From Arthrobacter sp042667405 (GTDB lineage Bacteria > Actinomycetota > Actinomycetes > Actinomycetales > Micrococcaceae), in the NCBI RefSeq assembly GCF_042667405.1, contig NZ_JBHVAL010000002.1, positions 272,747 through 336,746 on the forward strand: a DNA stretch of 64,000 bases, written 5' to 3'. Under the pieces are notes generated by a model. That model searched no databases, was not told the DNA's origin, and saw only the letters and a list, made by a program, of their open reading frames with translations. The position numbers and the translations under genes were made by a program. Below are positions 16,063 to 23,676 of this stretch, piece after piece; the stretch's first letter is position 1; every line of letters begins with the position of its first letter.

Positions 16063-16246
16063 ACTATGGACTCCTGACGAGTTCGCCGCGTTCGCCAAGA
16101 TCACCACCGACCAAGCCAGCAAGCTACGGATCAGCGGCGAAGGGCCACCCTTCATCAAGCTAGGCCGGCTCGTGCGCTACTTCCCAGGGCAGGTGTCCGA
16201 GTGGATGAAGGAGAACGCCCAGCAGTCCAGCAAGACCAATGGCTGA
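16055..16246 (+). CDS. Excisionase/AlpA-family HTH protein
   Basis: A protein of 63 residues with the compact winged-helix pattern of Xis/AlpA proteins: LWTPDEFAAFAKITTDQASKLRISGEGPPFIKLGRLVRYFPGQVSEWM. GEGPPFIKLGRLVRY is characteristic. It is the better of two candidates in this prophage for the recombination directionality factor acting with the integrase; the other is the 70-residue HTH protein after the repressor. Confidence 0.75.
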   Translation: MPELWTPDEFAAFAKITTDQASKLRISGEGPPFIKLGRLVRYFPGQVSEWMKENAQQSSKTNG

Positions 16247-16517
16247 CGACTACCTCAGCCTGTCAGGGCCGCAGCGCTCCGCACTCCTGGACAGGGCCAT
16301 CCAGCAATGGGGGTGGACCTGCTGCATATGCGGCCTACCGATCAGGAGCAGGGACACGGCATCACTACAGCACGTGATCCCACGCTCCAAAGGTGGAGCT
16401 ACAGCCCTAGCCATCAACAAGCCAGCACACCGCCGCTGCAACTACTCACTCGGCAACAAGACCTTGGATCAGGAAGAAGCCCTGATCCACAACGGAGAGG
16501 ACTACTTCACACCATGA
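16239..16517 (+). CDS. HNH endonuclease
   Basis: A protein of 92 residues with a zinc-knuckle HNH domain: C28-x2-C31, LQHVIPRSKGG (H45), N60 and PAHRRCN (H64, C67). HNH proteins beside the terminase genes take part in genome cutting during packaging in many siphophages, which is the likely role here. It overlaps both neighbours. Confidence 0.88.
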   Translation: MADDYLSLSGPQRSALLDRAIQQWGWTCCICGLPIRSRDTASLQHVIPRSKGGATALAINKPAHRRCNYSLGNKTLDQEEALIHNGEDYFTP

Positions 16518-16768
16518 GCATTCGGGAATCGTCTTACTACTGGCTTGAATGTGACACGTGCACGGAGAAGTCAACTGAAGGTGGTGACTTCGGCGCTTGG
16601 TCTGAGGTTAGCCAAGCCATTGATGAGGCTACCAATGGTGACTGGTGGATAGGCGACGACGGCCAGCACTACTGCTTCGACCACGCGCCACGCTGCATCA
16701 CCTGCAAGGACATGTTGGAGTCCGACCGCACGTGCGACAACGAGGAGAACCACGATGAATCACACTAG
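16514..16768 (+). CDS. Hypothetical phage protein with putative zinc-binding cysteines, 84 residues
   Basis: ATG overlaps the HNH stop (ATGA). The product begins MSIRESSYYWLECDTC and has further CFDH and CITC motifs, suggesting a small zinc-binding fold. A segment rich in Asp/Glu follows. No family recognised. Confidence 0.65.
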   Translation: MSIRESSYYWLECDTCTEKSTEGGDFGAWSEVSQAIDEATNGDWWIGDDGQHYCFDHAPRCITCKDMLESDRTCDNEENHDESH

Positions 16769-16931
16769 GACAGACCCAGCATGCAGCCGCTACCGCCGGC
16801 CACGAACGGCGTTGGGTAGGTGGCTTCACAATCGCAATCATGGCCGTGGTTGCATCCCATGCATCCGAGTGCGAGCCGTTGCGCGACTCAGGGCGGGAAT
16901 CGCCGCTCAGCGTGCCAGTTTTTCTGACTGA
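16755..16931 (+). CDS. Possible small basic phage protein, 58 residues
   Basis: An open frame from ATG that overlaps the previous gene by 14 bases. The product is Arg-rich (about one residue in four) and contains CIPC. It may be a real small gene because the operon style here is overlapping frames, but there is no family match and codon choice gives no clear help. Confidence 0.4.
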   Translation: MNHTRTDPACSRYRRPRTALGRWLHNRNHGRGCIPCIRVRAVARLRAGIAAQRASFSD

Positions 16932-17009
16932 CGGCTAGCGTTCCACCCCGCGCCAGCATGGAAATATCCCCCCAAACCCCCACAAAAAAAGTGCCCGAAG
17001 GAGGCCGAA
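16932..17009 (+). other. Non-coding gap before terminase, candidate cos/pac region
   Basis: A 78-base gap with a C-run and A-run (CCCCCCAAACCCCCACAAAAAAA) followed by AAGGAGG (16998-17004), the ribosome site for the next gene. It is the largest gene-free stretch between the HNH and terminase genes, where the packaging site of siphophages usually lies. No cut site can be fixed by eye. Confidence 0.3.
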
Positions 17010-17384
17010 TTGACCGACGAAATGAACCCACAAACTGGCGAGTTTCCGCCAGTTTTGCCCGGATTCGAACAGGGCTCAACGAAAAAAGGCGAACCCGGTT
17101 TTGTCGAGGCCGCAACGCTCCGCATGATCAACAAGCTGGAAGCTGACGGCTGGATCACCGCACACCACGCCGGCCCCTGCGCCCTGGCTATCGTCACCGC
17201 ACGCCGAGTGGACAGTTCTGAAGGACGCGGCGCCCCATCGGGGCAAGCCAACCTCCTGCGTGCCATGAAGGAAATCTTCGAGCTACTCCCGGCGCCTGAA
17301 AACGCGTCCTCCGATGCGCTCGACAAGGCTCTAGAGTTCATGACCGCAACAGAGCCGGCACCAGTGGAGGGCACCCCCGCGTGA
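17010..17384 (+). CDS. Terminase small subunit (putative)
   Basis: A protein of 124 residues directly before the large terminase. It is helical (VEAATLRMINKLEADGWITA..., LLRAMKEIFELL) in the way of phage small terminases of actinobacteriophages, with variable sequence. A TTG start at 17010 is preferred because AAGGAGG ends 5 bases upstream; the ATG at 17022 would be 17 bases away. The role as the DNA-recognition subunit is by position. Confidence 0.65.
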   Translation: MTDEMNPQTGEFPPVLPGFEQGSTKKGEPGFVEAATLRMINKLEADGWITAHHAGPCALAIVTARRVDSSEGRGAPSGQANLLRAMKEIFELLPAPENASSDALDKALEFMTATEPAPVEGTPA

Positions 17385-18880
17385 CCGCTACTGTCACGGC
17401 AGTATCTGCCAAGTTCCGCTTTGCCCCGCCGCCAAAGTACGCGCCCAAGCGCGATTACTCATACCTGACAGAGGGCGAAGAAATCGCCCGGCTGCAGCGG
17501 CTCATAGGCAAGGAGCTTATGCCGTGGCAACGTCTCGTGATCGACATTGCGACCGAGTACAAGCTCGGATCCTTTGGCGAGAGGATTTACCACTACTCCA
17601 AGGTGCTGATCACTGTCCCTAGACAGTCGGGCAAGACTACCCTGATGGGGCCGGTCAAGCTCCACCGGATCATGACCCGCCCCGGTATCACTTGCTTCAG
17701 CACCGCCCAGACAGGCAAAGACGCCGGCAAGCGCATGATGGACCTCATCAACATGGTCACCCAATCGCCCCTTGCCCCGGTTTTCAAACCTCGCAAATCC
17801 AACGGCTCTGAAGGTCTGGAAGTGCGCAAGCACGGATCGAGCATCACCCGATTTTCTCCCACCATCGGCGCCATCCACGGCGAAACTCCCCACCTGGTCG
17901 ACTTTGACGAAGTGTGGAAGTACTCCGAGGAACTGGGAGACAACTTGCTTGGCGGTGTCGGTCCAGCCCAGATCACCCTCCACGGACAAGCTCAGATATG
18001 GATGATCAGCACGCGCGGCACCGCTGCATCTGTGTTCATGAACAAGTGGGTAAAGGCCGGCAGGGACGGCACTGCCGCCGGCCTCGCCTATTTCGAATGG
18101 TCCATGCCTGACGGGATGGACCCTGACGACCCCGCCACGTGGTGGACCTTCCACCCCGCGCTAGGTAACACCATCACCGAAGAAGCTCTTAGGGCCGAGA
18201 TGTACGGCGAAGGCATGAGCCACGCCGAGCGCATGCGCGGTTACATGAACGTCCTCACCGAAGCAGAAGACCCAATCATCACTCCCGAAGATTGGGCCGC
18301 ACTGGCGGTCAAGCCGGAAAAGGTGCCCTTCCGTGGTTCCGTCGCCATCAGCTACGAAGTGGCACCGGGCAACGAGCGTGCCGCCGTGCTGGCGAACTGG
18401 CGCGACGTGGACGGCATGGCCGTTTCCCACGTGCTTCATTCCGCCCCTGGCACTATCTGGCTGACGGACTACATCCGCCGGCTCAACGCCGAGTGGGCAC
18501 CGGCGGCCATCGCAGCCGACGACGGCGGACCCTCCCGACGCGTAACTGACGAACTGAGGAACCCCCCGGAGTGCAGCCAGCACGACGCCGGCGAATGCCG
18601 CCGTTGCAGGGCCATAGACGTAGTGACGCCGGGAATGCGGGACTTTGGCACCGCCTGTGACGCGTGGCTGACCATGGCCCGTGATGACAAGACGTTCAAG
18701 CACGACGGCTCCAAGGTGTTCAGCAACGCAGTGGCTCATACCGTGCTTCGCATGTCGAACGGAACAGAGCGGATCGACCGTGATAAGTCCACCGGTCCTG
18801 TCGCTGAAGTGATCGCGTCCGCCGTGGGCATTTGGGCATACGACCACCAAGAGGCAGAGCTAGGCGCCCAAATCTTCTAG
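17381..18880 (+). CDS. Terminase large subunit
   Basis: A protein of 499 residues, the packaging motor. Walker A-type VPRQSGKTT lies at about 79-87, Walker B HLVDFDEVW at 171-179 and a coupling segment ISTRGTAAS after it. The C-terminal nuclease half contains IAADDGGPSRR and DFGTACDAW segments. GTG start overlaps the previous gene (GTGA). It belongs to the HK97-like terminases. Confidence 0.93.
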   Translation: MTATVTAVSAKFRFAPPPKYAPKRDYSYLTEGEEIARLQRLIGKELMPWQRLVIDIATEYKLGSFGERIYHYSKVLITVPRQSGKTTLMGPVKLHRIMTRPGITCFSTAQTGKDAGKRMMDLINMVTQSPLAPVFKPRKSNGSEGLEVRKHGSSITRFSPTIGAIHGETPHLVDFDEVWKYSEELGDNLLGGVGPAQITLHGQAQIWMISTRGTAASVFMNKWVKAGRDGTAAGLAYFEWSMPDGMDPDDPATWWTFHPALGNTITEEALRAEMYGEGMSHAERMRGYMNVLTEAEDPIITPEDWAALAVKPEKVPFRGSVAISYEVAPGNERAAVLANWRDVDGMAVSHVLHSAPGTIWLTDYIRRLNAEWAPAAIAADDGGPSRRVTDELRNPPECSQHDAGECRRCRAIDVVTPGMRDFGTACDAWLTMARDDKTFKHDGSKVFSNAVAHTVLRMSNGTERIDRDKSTGPVAEVIASAVGIWAYDHQEAELGAQIF

Positions 18881-18965
18881 CGCTCAGCGGCGCCCTGAAG
18901 CGTCTAGAAGCGTCTAAAAGATAAGTCCTTTGCCCCGGACCCGCGCCGGCGGTTTGAGTGTGTCC

Positions 18966-20144
18966 ATGACGTTCCTAGACACCATCGCCGGCAAGCTTGG
19001 CTTTCAGCGGTCGGACTCCATGCCAGAAGGTGTTAGGCCGCCGGCCCGCAGCGGCGGAAACGTCGTCACGGTGGATACCTCCATGGGCCTCATCCCGGTC
19101 TACCGCAACATCCAGATTCTCGGCACCGCAGCTTCTCAAATCAGCATCGACCAGAAGCGCACCTACGGCAAAGCCATCGCCTTGCAGGATCAGCACTCCC
19201 TCGTAAAGCGCCCCTGCCTGGACATGTCCCGCTCTGACTTCATCGAGCAAACCGTACTCGGTATGGCAACCTCCGGTAACGCCTACTGGCGAATTCACCG
19301 AGTCGGCGCCGGCAAGACCGACGCCGTAGCGAACTTGGAACCGCTGAACCCCCACGAAGTGGCCGTAAACAAAGACCCCGACACCGGCGGAATTTCCTAC
19401 TCGTGGCGCGGACGCATCTTGCAGCGCCACGAGGTAAAGCACCTGACCCTGATGCAGCTGCCCGGCGCAACATACGGCCTAGGCCCAATCCAAGCCGCAC
19501 GCGCCGAATTGGCCGGATCGCTCGACTTGCAGAACTACGCGTCCAACTGGTTCAACGGCACCGGCCAGCCTGACGGCGTTCTGACTTCAGACCAGCCCCT
19601 CAACAAGTCGGACGCGGACCAGTACCGGGAAGCGTGGTACAGCGCCGATGAAAACACGCCCGGCGGCAAAAAGGGCATCAGGGTACTCGGCAAGGGCACC
19701 ACCTACGCCCCCATCTTCCTGAAGCCGGCAGACGCCCAGTTCCTTGAATCCCAGGGCTTCACTATCGCTCAGCTCGCACGCTTGTTCGGCATCCCGGCTT
19801 CACTGGCTCTCGCCGCCATTGAGGGTGGTTCGCAGACGTACGCCAACGTTGCCCAAGACTGGCTGGCCTTCTATCGGTTCACGCTGATGGCCTACCTCCG
19901 AAAGATCGAAGAAGCGCTATCGGACCTCCTGCCCAACGGCAGCGTGGCCCGGTTCAACGTCGAATCCTTGCTTCGCCTGGACACCAAGACCCGCTACGAA
20001 GGCTACGAAATCGCCATCCGCTCGAAGTGGCTCGCCCCGTCCGAGGTCCGCTCCATAGAAGACCTCGACCCATTCACCGCCGAACAGCTTGCCGAACTGG
20101 CAGCACTCCAATCCGCACCAGAGACAGCGAAGGCCACGGCATGA
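18966..20144 (+). CDS. Phage portal protein, HK97 type
   Basis: A protein of 392 residues forming the dodecameric DNA entry ring. Family features: TSMGLIPVYRNIQILGTAASQI near the N-terminus, SGNAYWRIHRVGAG, and the central QLARLFGIPASLALAAIEGGSQTYANVAQ stem/wing segment. The start is uncertain: ATG at 18966, or GTG at 18960 with GGCGG about 6 bases upstream. The 85-base gap after the terminase contains AGCGTCTA twice. Its stop overlaps the next start (ATGA). Confidence 0.92.
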   Translation: MTFLDTIAGKLGFQRSDSMPEGVRPPARSGGNVVTVDTSMGLIPVYRNIQILGTAASQISIDQKRTYGKAIALQDQHSLVKRPCLDMSRSDFIEQTVLGMATSGNAYWRIHRVGAGKTDAVANLEPLNPHEVAVNKDPDTGGISYSWRGRILQRHEVKHLTLMQLPGATYGLGPIQAARAELAGSLDLQNYASNWFNGTGQPDGVLTSDQPLNKSDADQYREAWYSADENTPGGKKGIRVLGKGTTYAPIFLKPADAQFLESQGFTIAQLARLFGIPASLALAAIEGGSQTYANVAQDWLAFYRFTLMAYLRKIEEALSDLLPNGSVARFNVESLLRLDTKTRYEGYEIAIRSKWLAPSEVRSIEDLDPFTAEQLAELAALQSAPETAKATA

Positions 20145-21709
20145 CACTCACTCTTGACCACCTGACCGACAAGACCGGCGTAGCCCACCGGGAAATGTCC
20201 ATCCGCGCCGAATCCAACAGCGAAGCCCGCAGCTTTACCGGCATCGCCGTTCCGTGGAACGACGTCGTAACCATCCGCACGTGGTTTGGCGAGTTCACCG
20301 AAGAAGTAGAGCGCGGCGCCGTCGTTGAGTCCGACGGCGCAAAGATCTTCTGGCGCCACGGCGAAATTATCGGCCACGTCACCGCCCACCGTGACGTAGG
20401 CGCCGGCTGGGAGATTGACGGCCTGATTGCCGAAACCCGCCAGGGGAACGACGCTTACGCCCTTCTCCGCTCCGGCAGCCTCGACAAGCTCTCCATCGGA
20501 TTCGAACCCGTGGAATGGCGCGAGGACGAAAACGGCCACATCACCTACACGAAGATTCGCGTCCGCGAAGTCTCCCTAGTCCCCCACCCCGCCTACGACA
20601 ACGCCGCCATTTCCGAAGTCCGCAGCATGACCCCGAAAGGTAACCCTCCCATGAACGACGTACTGACCCGCGCGGACCTCGCCCCGCTGACCGACCAGTT
20701 GCAGACCATCGAGCGCAGCGTGGCACTGCTTCAGCCGCCGGCCCCCACCGGCCCCGCCATCCCGCAGTTCCGCAGCATGGGCGAATTCGTCAAGGCCATC
20801 GCCGCCGGCGACAAGGACGCCGCCGACTTCCACCGCGCCTACACCGGCGCCACCACCGCTGACGCCATCGTGAAAGACACCTTCATTGGTGACTTCATCC
20901 ACCTCGTGGAAGAACGCCGCCGCATCATCAACACCTTCCAGCGCGGCACCCTCCCGCCCCAGGGCAACAACGTCGAATTCGGCAAGCTCGTATCCGACAC
21001 CACGAAGGTAGCCAAGCAAGCCAACGAAGGCGACGACTTGCAGTACGGCAAGGTCACCATCGGAACCGACACGGCCCCGGTGGAAACCTACGGCGGCTGG
21101 ACGGAACTGACGCTTCAGGCAATCCAGCGATCCTCCGTCTCCGTCCTGAACACCACGTTCAAGGCCATGGCCCTCCGCTACGCCAAGGCCACCGAAGCCG
21201 CCTTCCGCACGCTCTACAAGAACACCATCGCCGCCAACCTCGCCGGCGACGTGAACGACGACTGGCTTGCCCTGCCGGCAAACCCCACCCCGGATCAGCT
21301 TCTCGGCCTGATCGTAGACGCCTCGCTCTTGATGGACGACAAGGGATTCCTCCTGAACGGCATGCACGCCTCCGTGGATCAGTTCAAGAAGCTGATCAGC
21401 CTGAAGGACGGCGACAACCGCCTCATGACGGTGCAGGGAACCGGCGTGAACCAGATCGGCACGCTGAACCTGAAGGGTGTCACCGGCCAGCTTGCCAGCG
21501 TCGAAGTCTCCCTTCTGCCCGGCGCAGCTGCAAACACCCTCAGCTTCTACGATGCCCAGGCATTCGAGACGCTGGAATCCCCCGGCGCCCCGGCCCAGCT
21601 TCAGGATGAAAACATCATCAACCTGTCCAAGGCCTTCAGCATCTACGGCTACGCGGCATTTGCCGACGTTATGCCCGGCGCCATCATCCCCACCAAGCCG
21701 GCAGCCTGA
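20141..21709 (+). CDS. Fused prohead protease and major capsid protein
   Basis: One frame of 522 residues. Residues about 1-160 are a U35/S78-type prohead protease: RSFTGIAVPWND, WRHGEIIGHV with candidate catalytic H73, LDKLSIGFEPV with S118, and VSLVPHPAY. Residues from about 210 are an HK97-fold major capsid protein (FIGDFIHLVEERRRIINTF..., WTELTLQAIQRSSV, MHASVDQFKKLI). No stop lies between them. An internal ATG at 20651 (M171) could also start free capsid protein, but its AAAGG is 11 bases away. Proteolysis at the linker would yield mature capsid. Confidence 0.92.
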   Translation: MTLTLDHLTDKTGVAHREMSIRAESNSEARSFTGIAVPWNDVVTIRTWFGEFTEEVERGAVVESDGAKIFWRHGEIIGHVTAHRDVGAGWEIDGLIAETRQGNDAYALLRSGSLDKLSIGFEPVEWREDENGHITYTKIRVREVSLVPHPAYDNAAISEVRSMTPKGNPPMNDVLTRADLAPLTDQLQTIERSVALLQPPAPTGPAIPQFRSMGEFVKAIAAGDKDAADFHRAYTGATTADAIVKDTFIGDFIHLVEERRRIINTFQRGTLPPQGNNVEFGKLVSDTTKVAKQANEGDDLQYGKVTIGTDTAPVETYGGWTELTLQAIQRSSVSVLNTTFKAMALRYAKATEAAFRTLYKNTIAANLAGDVNDDWLALPANPTPDQLLGLIVDASLLMDDKGFLLNGMHASVDQFKKLISLKDGDNRLMTVQGTGVNQIGTLNLKGVTGQLASVEVSLLPGAAANTLSFYDAQAFETLESPGAPAQLQDENIINLSKAFSIYGYAAFADVMPGAIIPTKPAA

Positions 21710-21714
21710 TCCTG

Positions 21715-22035
21715 ATGGCCACCACGCTAGCCCAGTACGTCGGCGCCAAGGATGGCCGCGACGAGGAGTTCATTAAGGAGTGTGAGGAAGAGGCTACGGA
21801 GATGGTGAAGAACCATGTCCGTAACAACATCCGCCCCGACGTTGAACTTCCGTCGGTCATCCGCGCCAGGGCAATCCGGGAGGTTGGTGCAGACCTGTTC
21901 TTCAGGCGCAACGCCCGTAACGGCGTGGCCGGCTTTGACGGCGCGGAAGGGTCACAGCCCGTCAGGATCGCCCGCGACCCGATGGCCGCAGCCTACGCGA
22001 CCTTGCGCCCTTACATGAAGCCAGGGATCGCGTGA
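21715..22035 (+). CDS. Head-tail connector (gp6-like adaptor)
   Basis: A helical protein of 106 residues after the capsid gene. The pattern LAQYVGAKDGRDEEFIKECEEEATEMV and IRARAIREVGADLFFRRNARNG is that of phage gp6-type head-tail connectors, which bind under the portal. Assignment is by pattern and position. Confidence 0.75.
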   Translation: MATTLAQYVGAKDGRDEEFIKECEEEATEMVKNHVRNNIRPDVELPSVIRARAIREVGADLFFRRNARNGVAGFDGAEGSQPVRIARDPMAAAYATLRPYMKPGIA

Positions 22036-22400
22036 GCATCGAACGCGGGAGGGAGCTACGGGCCGAAATCGAGACGGCCCTAGTCTCCGCCGCCATCGAC
22101 GACGTAGAAGTGACGCTTGACCCGTCAGAGCTTGAATCCTTGGTCAACGGGTCAAACGTCCTTCTCATCACCCCGCCGGACATGGAGTTCCCAACCTACA
22201 ACGCCACCAAGGGCGAGTGGGAGCTTCAACTGATCATCACGGACAGGGAAGTAGTGCCGGCGTGGGAATCCGCGTCACGCATCATTGACGCACTGAAAGA
22301 CCCGCTGAACTTGGAAAAGGCCCGCGCTACGCCGTTCGCCATTTCCAGCAACGGCGTCCCCTACCCCGGCTACACCCTGACCTTCAACGAAATCTTCTAG
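22032..22400 (+). CDS. Head-closure or tail-terminator protein (putative)
   Basis: A protein of 122 residues with GTG start overlapping the previous stop (GTGA). It has a beta-alpha pattern (VLLITPPDMEFPTYNATKGEWELQLIITDR) compatible with tail-terminator or minor tail proteins. No diagnostic motif is seen; position between the adaptor and the major tail protein is the main support. Confidence 0.55.
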   Translation: MSIERGRELRAEIETALVSAAIDDVEVTLDPSELESLVNGSNVLLITPPDMEFPTYNATKGEWELQLIITDREVVPAWESASRIIDALKDPLNLEKARATPFAISSNGVPYPGYTLTFNEIF

Positions 22401-22409
22401 GAGAACCCC

Positions 22410-22832
22410 ATGACTGTTGCTCACCGCCTCGGCCCCGGCTCGCTGCTCATCGGTGCAACCGGCAGCGAAAAGGAATTCGCTGTCCAGACCACCAAGACCA
22501 CCCTCACACCCTCCGTGGCCGCTGAGGACGACATCAACACCCTTGACGGCAACACGCTTGGCGGGGACGAAACGGAAACGTGGGAACTCACCGGGACCAT
22601 TCACCAGTCCTACGACGCCAATTCCCTCCTGAAGTACTGCTTTGACAACCGCTACTCCAAGACCAAGGTGGCGTTGCCGTTTACGTTCATCCCCCTGGAC
22701 TCCGGCACGCAGGAATGGACGGGCACCATCAAGCTCCGCGCTCTGGACATCGGCGGCGACGTGAAGAAGCAGAACACTTCTGACTTCTCCTTCCCGCTCG
22801 TTGGAGAGCCGGCCCTCGGCACGAACGCCTAG
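22410..22832 (+). CDS. Major tail protein (putative)
   Basis: A beta-rich protein of 140 residues: GSLLIGATGSEKEFAVQTTKTTLTPSV, EDDINTLDGNTLGGDETETWELTGTIHQSYD and EWTGTIKLRALDIGG. The alternating strands, length and place before the chaperone and tape-measure genes fit the tail-tube subunit. AGGAG precedes the ATG. Confidence 0.75.
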   Translation: MTVAHRLGPGSLLIGATGSEKEFAVQTTKTTLTPSVAAEDDINTLDGNTLGGDETETWELTGTIHQSYDANSLLKYCFDNRYSKTKVALPFTFIPLDSGTQEWTGTIKLRALDIGGDVKKQNTSDFSFPLVGEPALGTNA

Positions 22833-22835
22833 CCC

Positions 22836-23255
22836 ATGGCCGGCGGGGAATTCCGGGTAGAGGGTGGCCGCAAACTCCGGGCCACCCTCAAAGCCGCCGG
22901 CGACGACCTGACCGACCTCAAGCAAGCCAACAAGGACGCCGCCGAGATCGCCGCGAGAGCGTCCGCAGCGCTGGCCCCGGAAGTGTCAGGAAAGCTCAGG
23001 CGCACCATCCGCGCCGCCGGCACCAAGAGCGCCGGCATCATCCGTGCCGGCACCAAAGCCGTCCCCTACGGCCCCGCCGTCCACTGGGGCCGGCTGTGGT
23101 GGCCGAACAAGCAAGCAAGCCCCAGGCACATCAGCAAGGTCCGGCCTCAGCCGTTCCTCTCGGACGGCGCCACCAGCAGTGAAGGCCGATGGCTCCCGGT
23201 CTACGAAAAACAGCTTGAAGAAATCATTTCCAGAATCGAAGGTACAACCCCATGA
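22836..23255 (+). CDS. HK97 gp10-like tail-completion protein (putative)
   Basis: A protein of 139 residues with a helical N-terminus (LKAAGDDLTDLKQANKDAAEIAARASAALAPEVSGKLRRTIRA) and the PYGPAVHWG motif seen in gp10-like and minor capsid/tail-completion proteins. In most siphophages this gene comes before the major tail gene; here it comes after. It overlaps the next gene by four bases. Confidence 0.7.
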   Translation: MAGGEFRVEGGRKLRATLKAAGDDLTDLKQANKDAAEIAARASAALAPEVSGKLRRTIRAAGTKSAGIIRAGTKAVPYGPAVHWGRLWWPNKQASPRHISKVRPQPFLSDGATSSEGRWLPVYEKQLEEIISRIEGTTP

Positions 23256-23557
23256 AACTAACCCTCATCACCGTAGAACTTGCCAGCGGCGAAGTCCTTG
23301 AGGACTTGCGCGTGACCATTCAGGACCGCCTGAAGATGGAAAAGACGGGCCGCGTCCAGAAGTGGGACGTGGGAAACCCGGACTCAACCCACATGACTAC
23401 CCAGCAGGTCTACCTAGCTTGGGCCGCCGCCACTCGCCTCGGCCACTACACCGGCACCTTTGAACAGTTCCGCGACACCGACCTTGCAGACCTTGAATTC
23501 AAGCAAGCGGAAGCGGTCCTTGGTGACCCTACCCAGCCGGCAGCGTCAGCCGGCTAA
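23252..23557 (+). CDS. Tail assembly chaperone, upstream product (G-like)
   Basis: A protein of 101 residues directly before the tape-measure region, with LKMEKTGRVQKWDVGNPDSTHMTTQQVYLAWAAATR and an acidic C-terminal half. Length and place match the G protein of the G/GT chaperone pair. The next short frame is in the -1 register and could be joined by ribosomal slippage near CCCT (23527-23530). Confidence 0.7.
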   Translation: MKLTLITVELASGEVLEDLRVTIQDRLKMEKTGRVQKWDVGNPDSTHMTTQQVYLAWAAATRLGHYTGTFEQFRDTDLADLEFKQAEAVLGDPTQPAASAG

Positions 23558-23559
23558 TC

Positions 23560-23673
23560 GTGGAGCTTGCCCTTGCCACCGGCATTCCGCCGGCGGCATG
23601 GGCGGCTGAAGAAGATGACGTGATCGCAACCGCGCTGGACGTCCTAGAGGAACAATTCGAACGGAAGGGCTAA
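23560..23673 (+). CDS. Tail assembly chaperone, downstream segment (T-like)
   Basis: A 37-codon frame beginning with GTG at 23560, or reached by a -1 shift from the preceding gene. Sequence VELALATGIPPAAWAAEEDDVIATALDVLEEQ has the pattern of the T part of chaperones. Its frame is open upstream only back to 23527, so any shift must happen between 23527 and 23557. The upstream residues SRLI would extend the helix, which favours a fused product over independent start. Confidence 0.6.
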   Translation: MELALATGIPPAAWAAEEDDVIATALDVLEEQFERKG

Positions 23674-23676
23674 CCC

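Noticed and set aside
20651..21709. Separate major capsid gene from internal ATG
   Set aside because: The frame is uninterrupted with the protease and the ribosome site is weak and distant; reported as a fusion with possible internal start.
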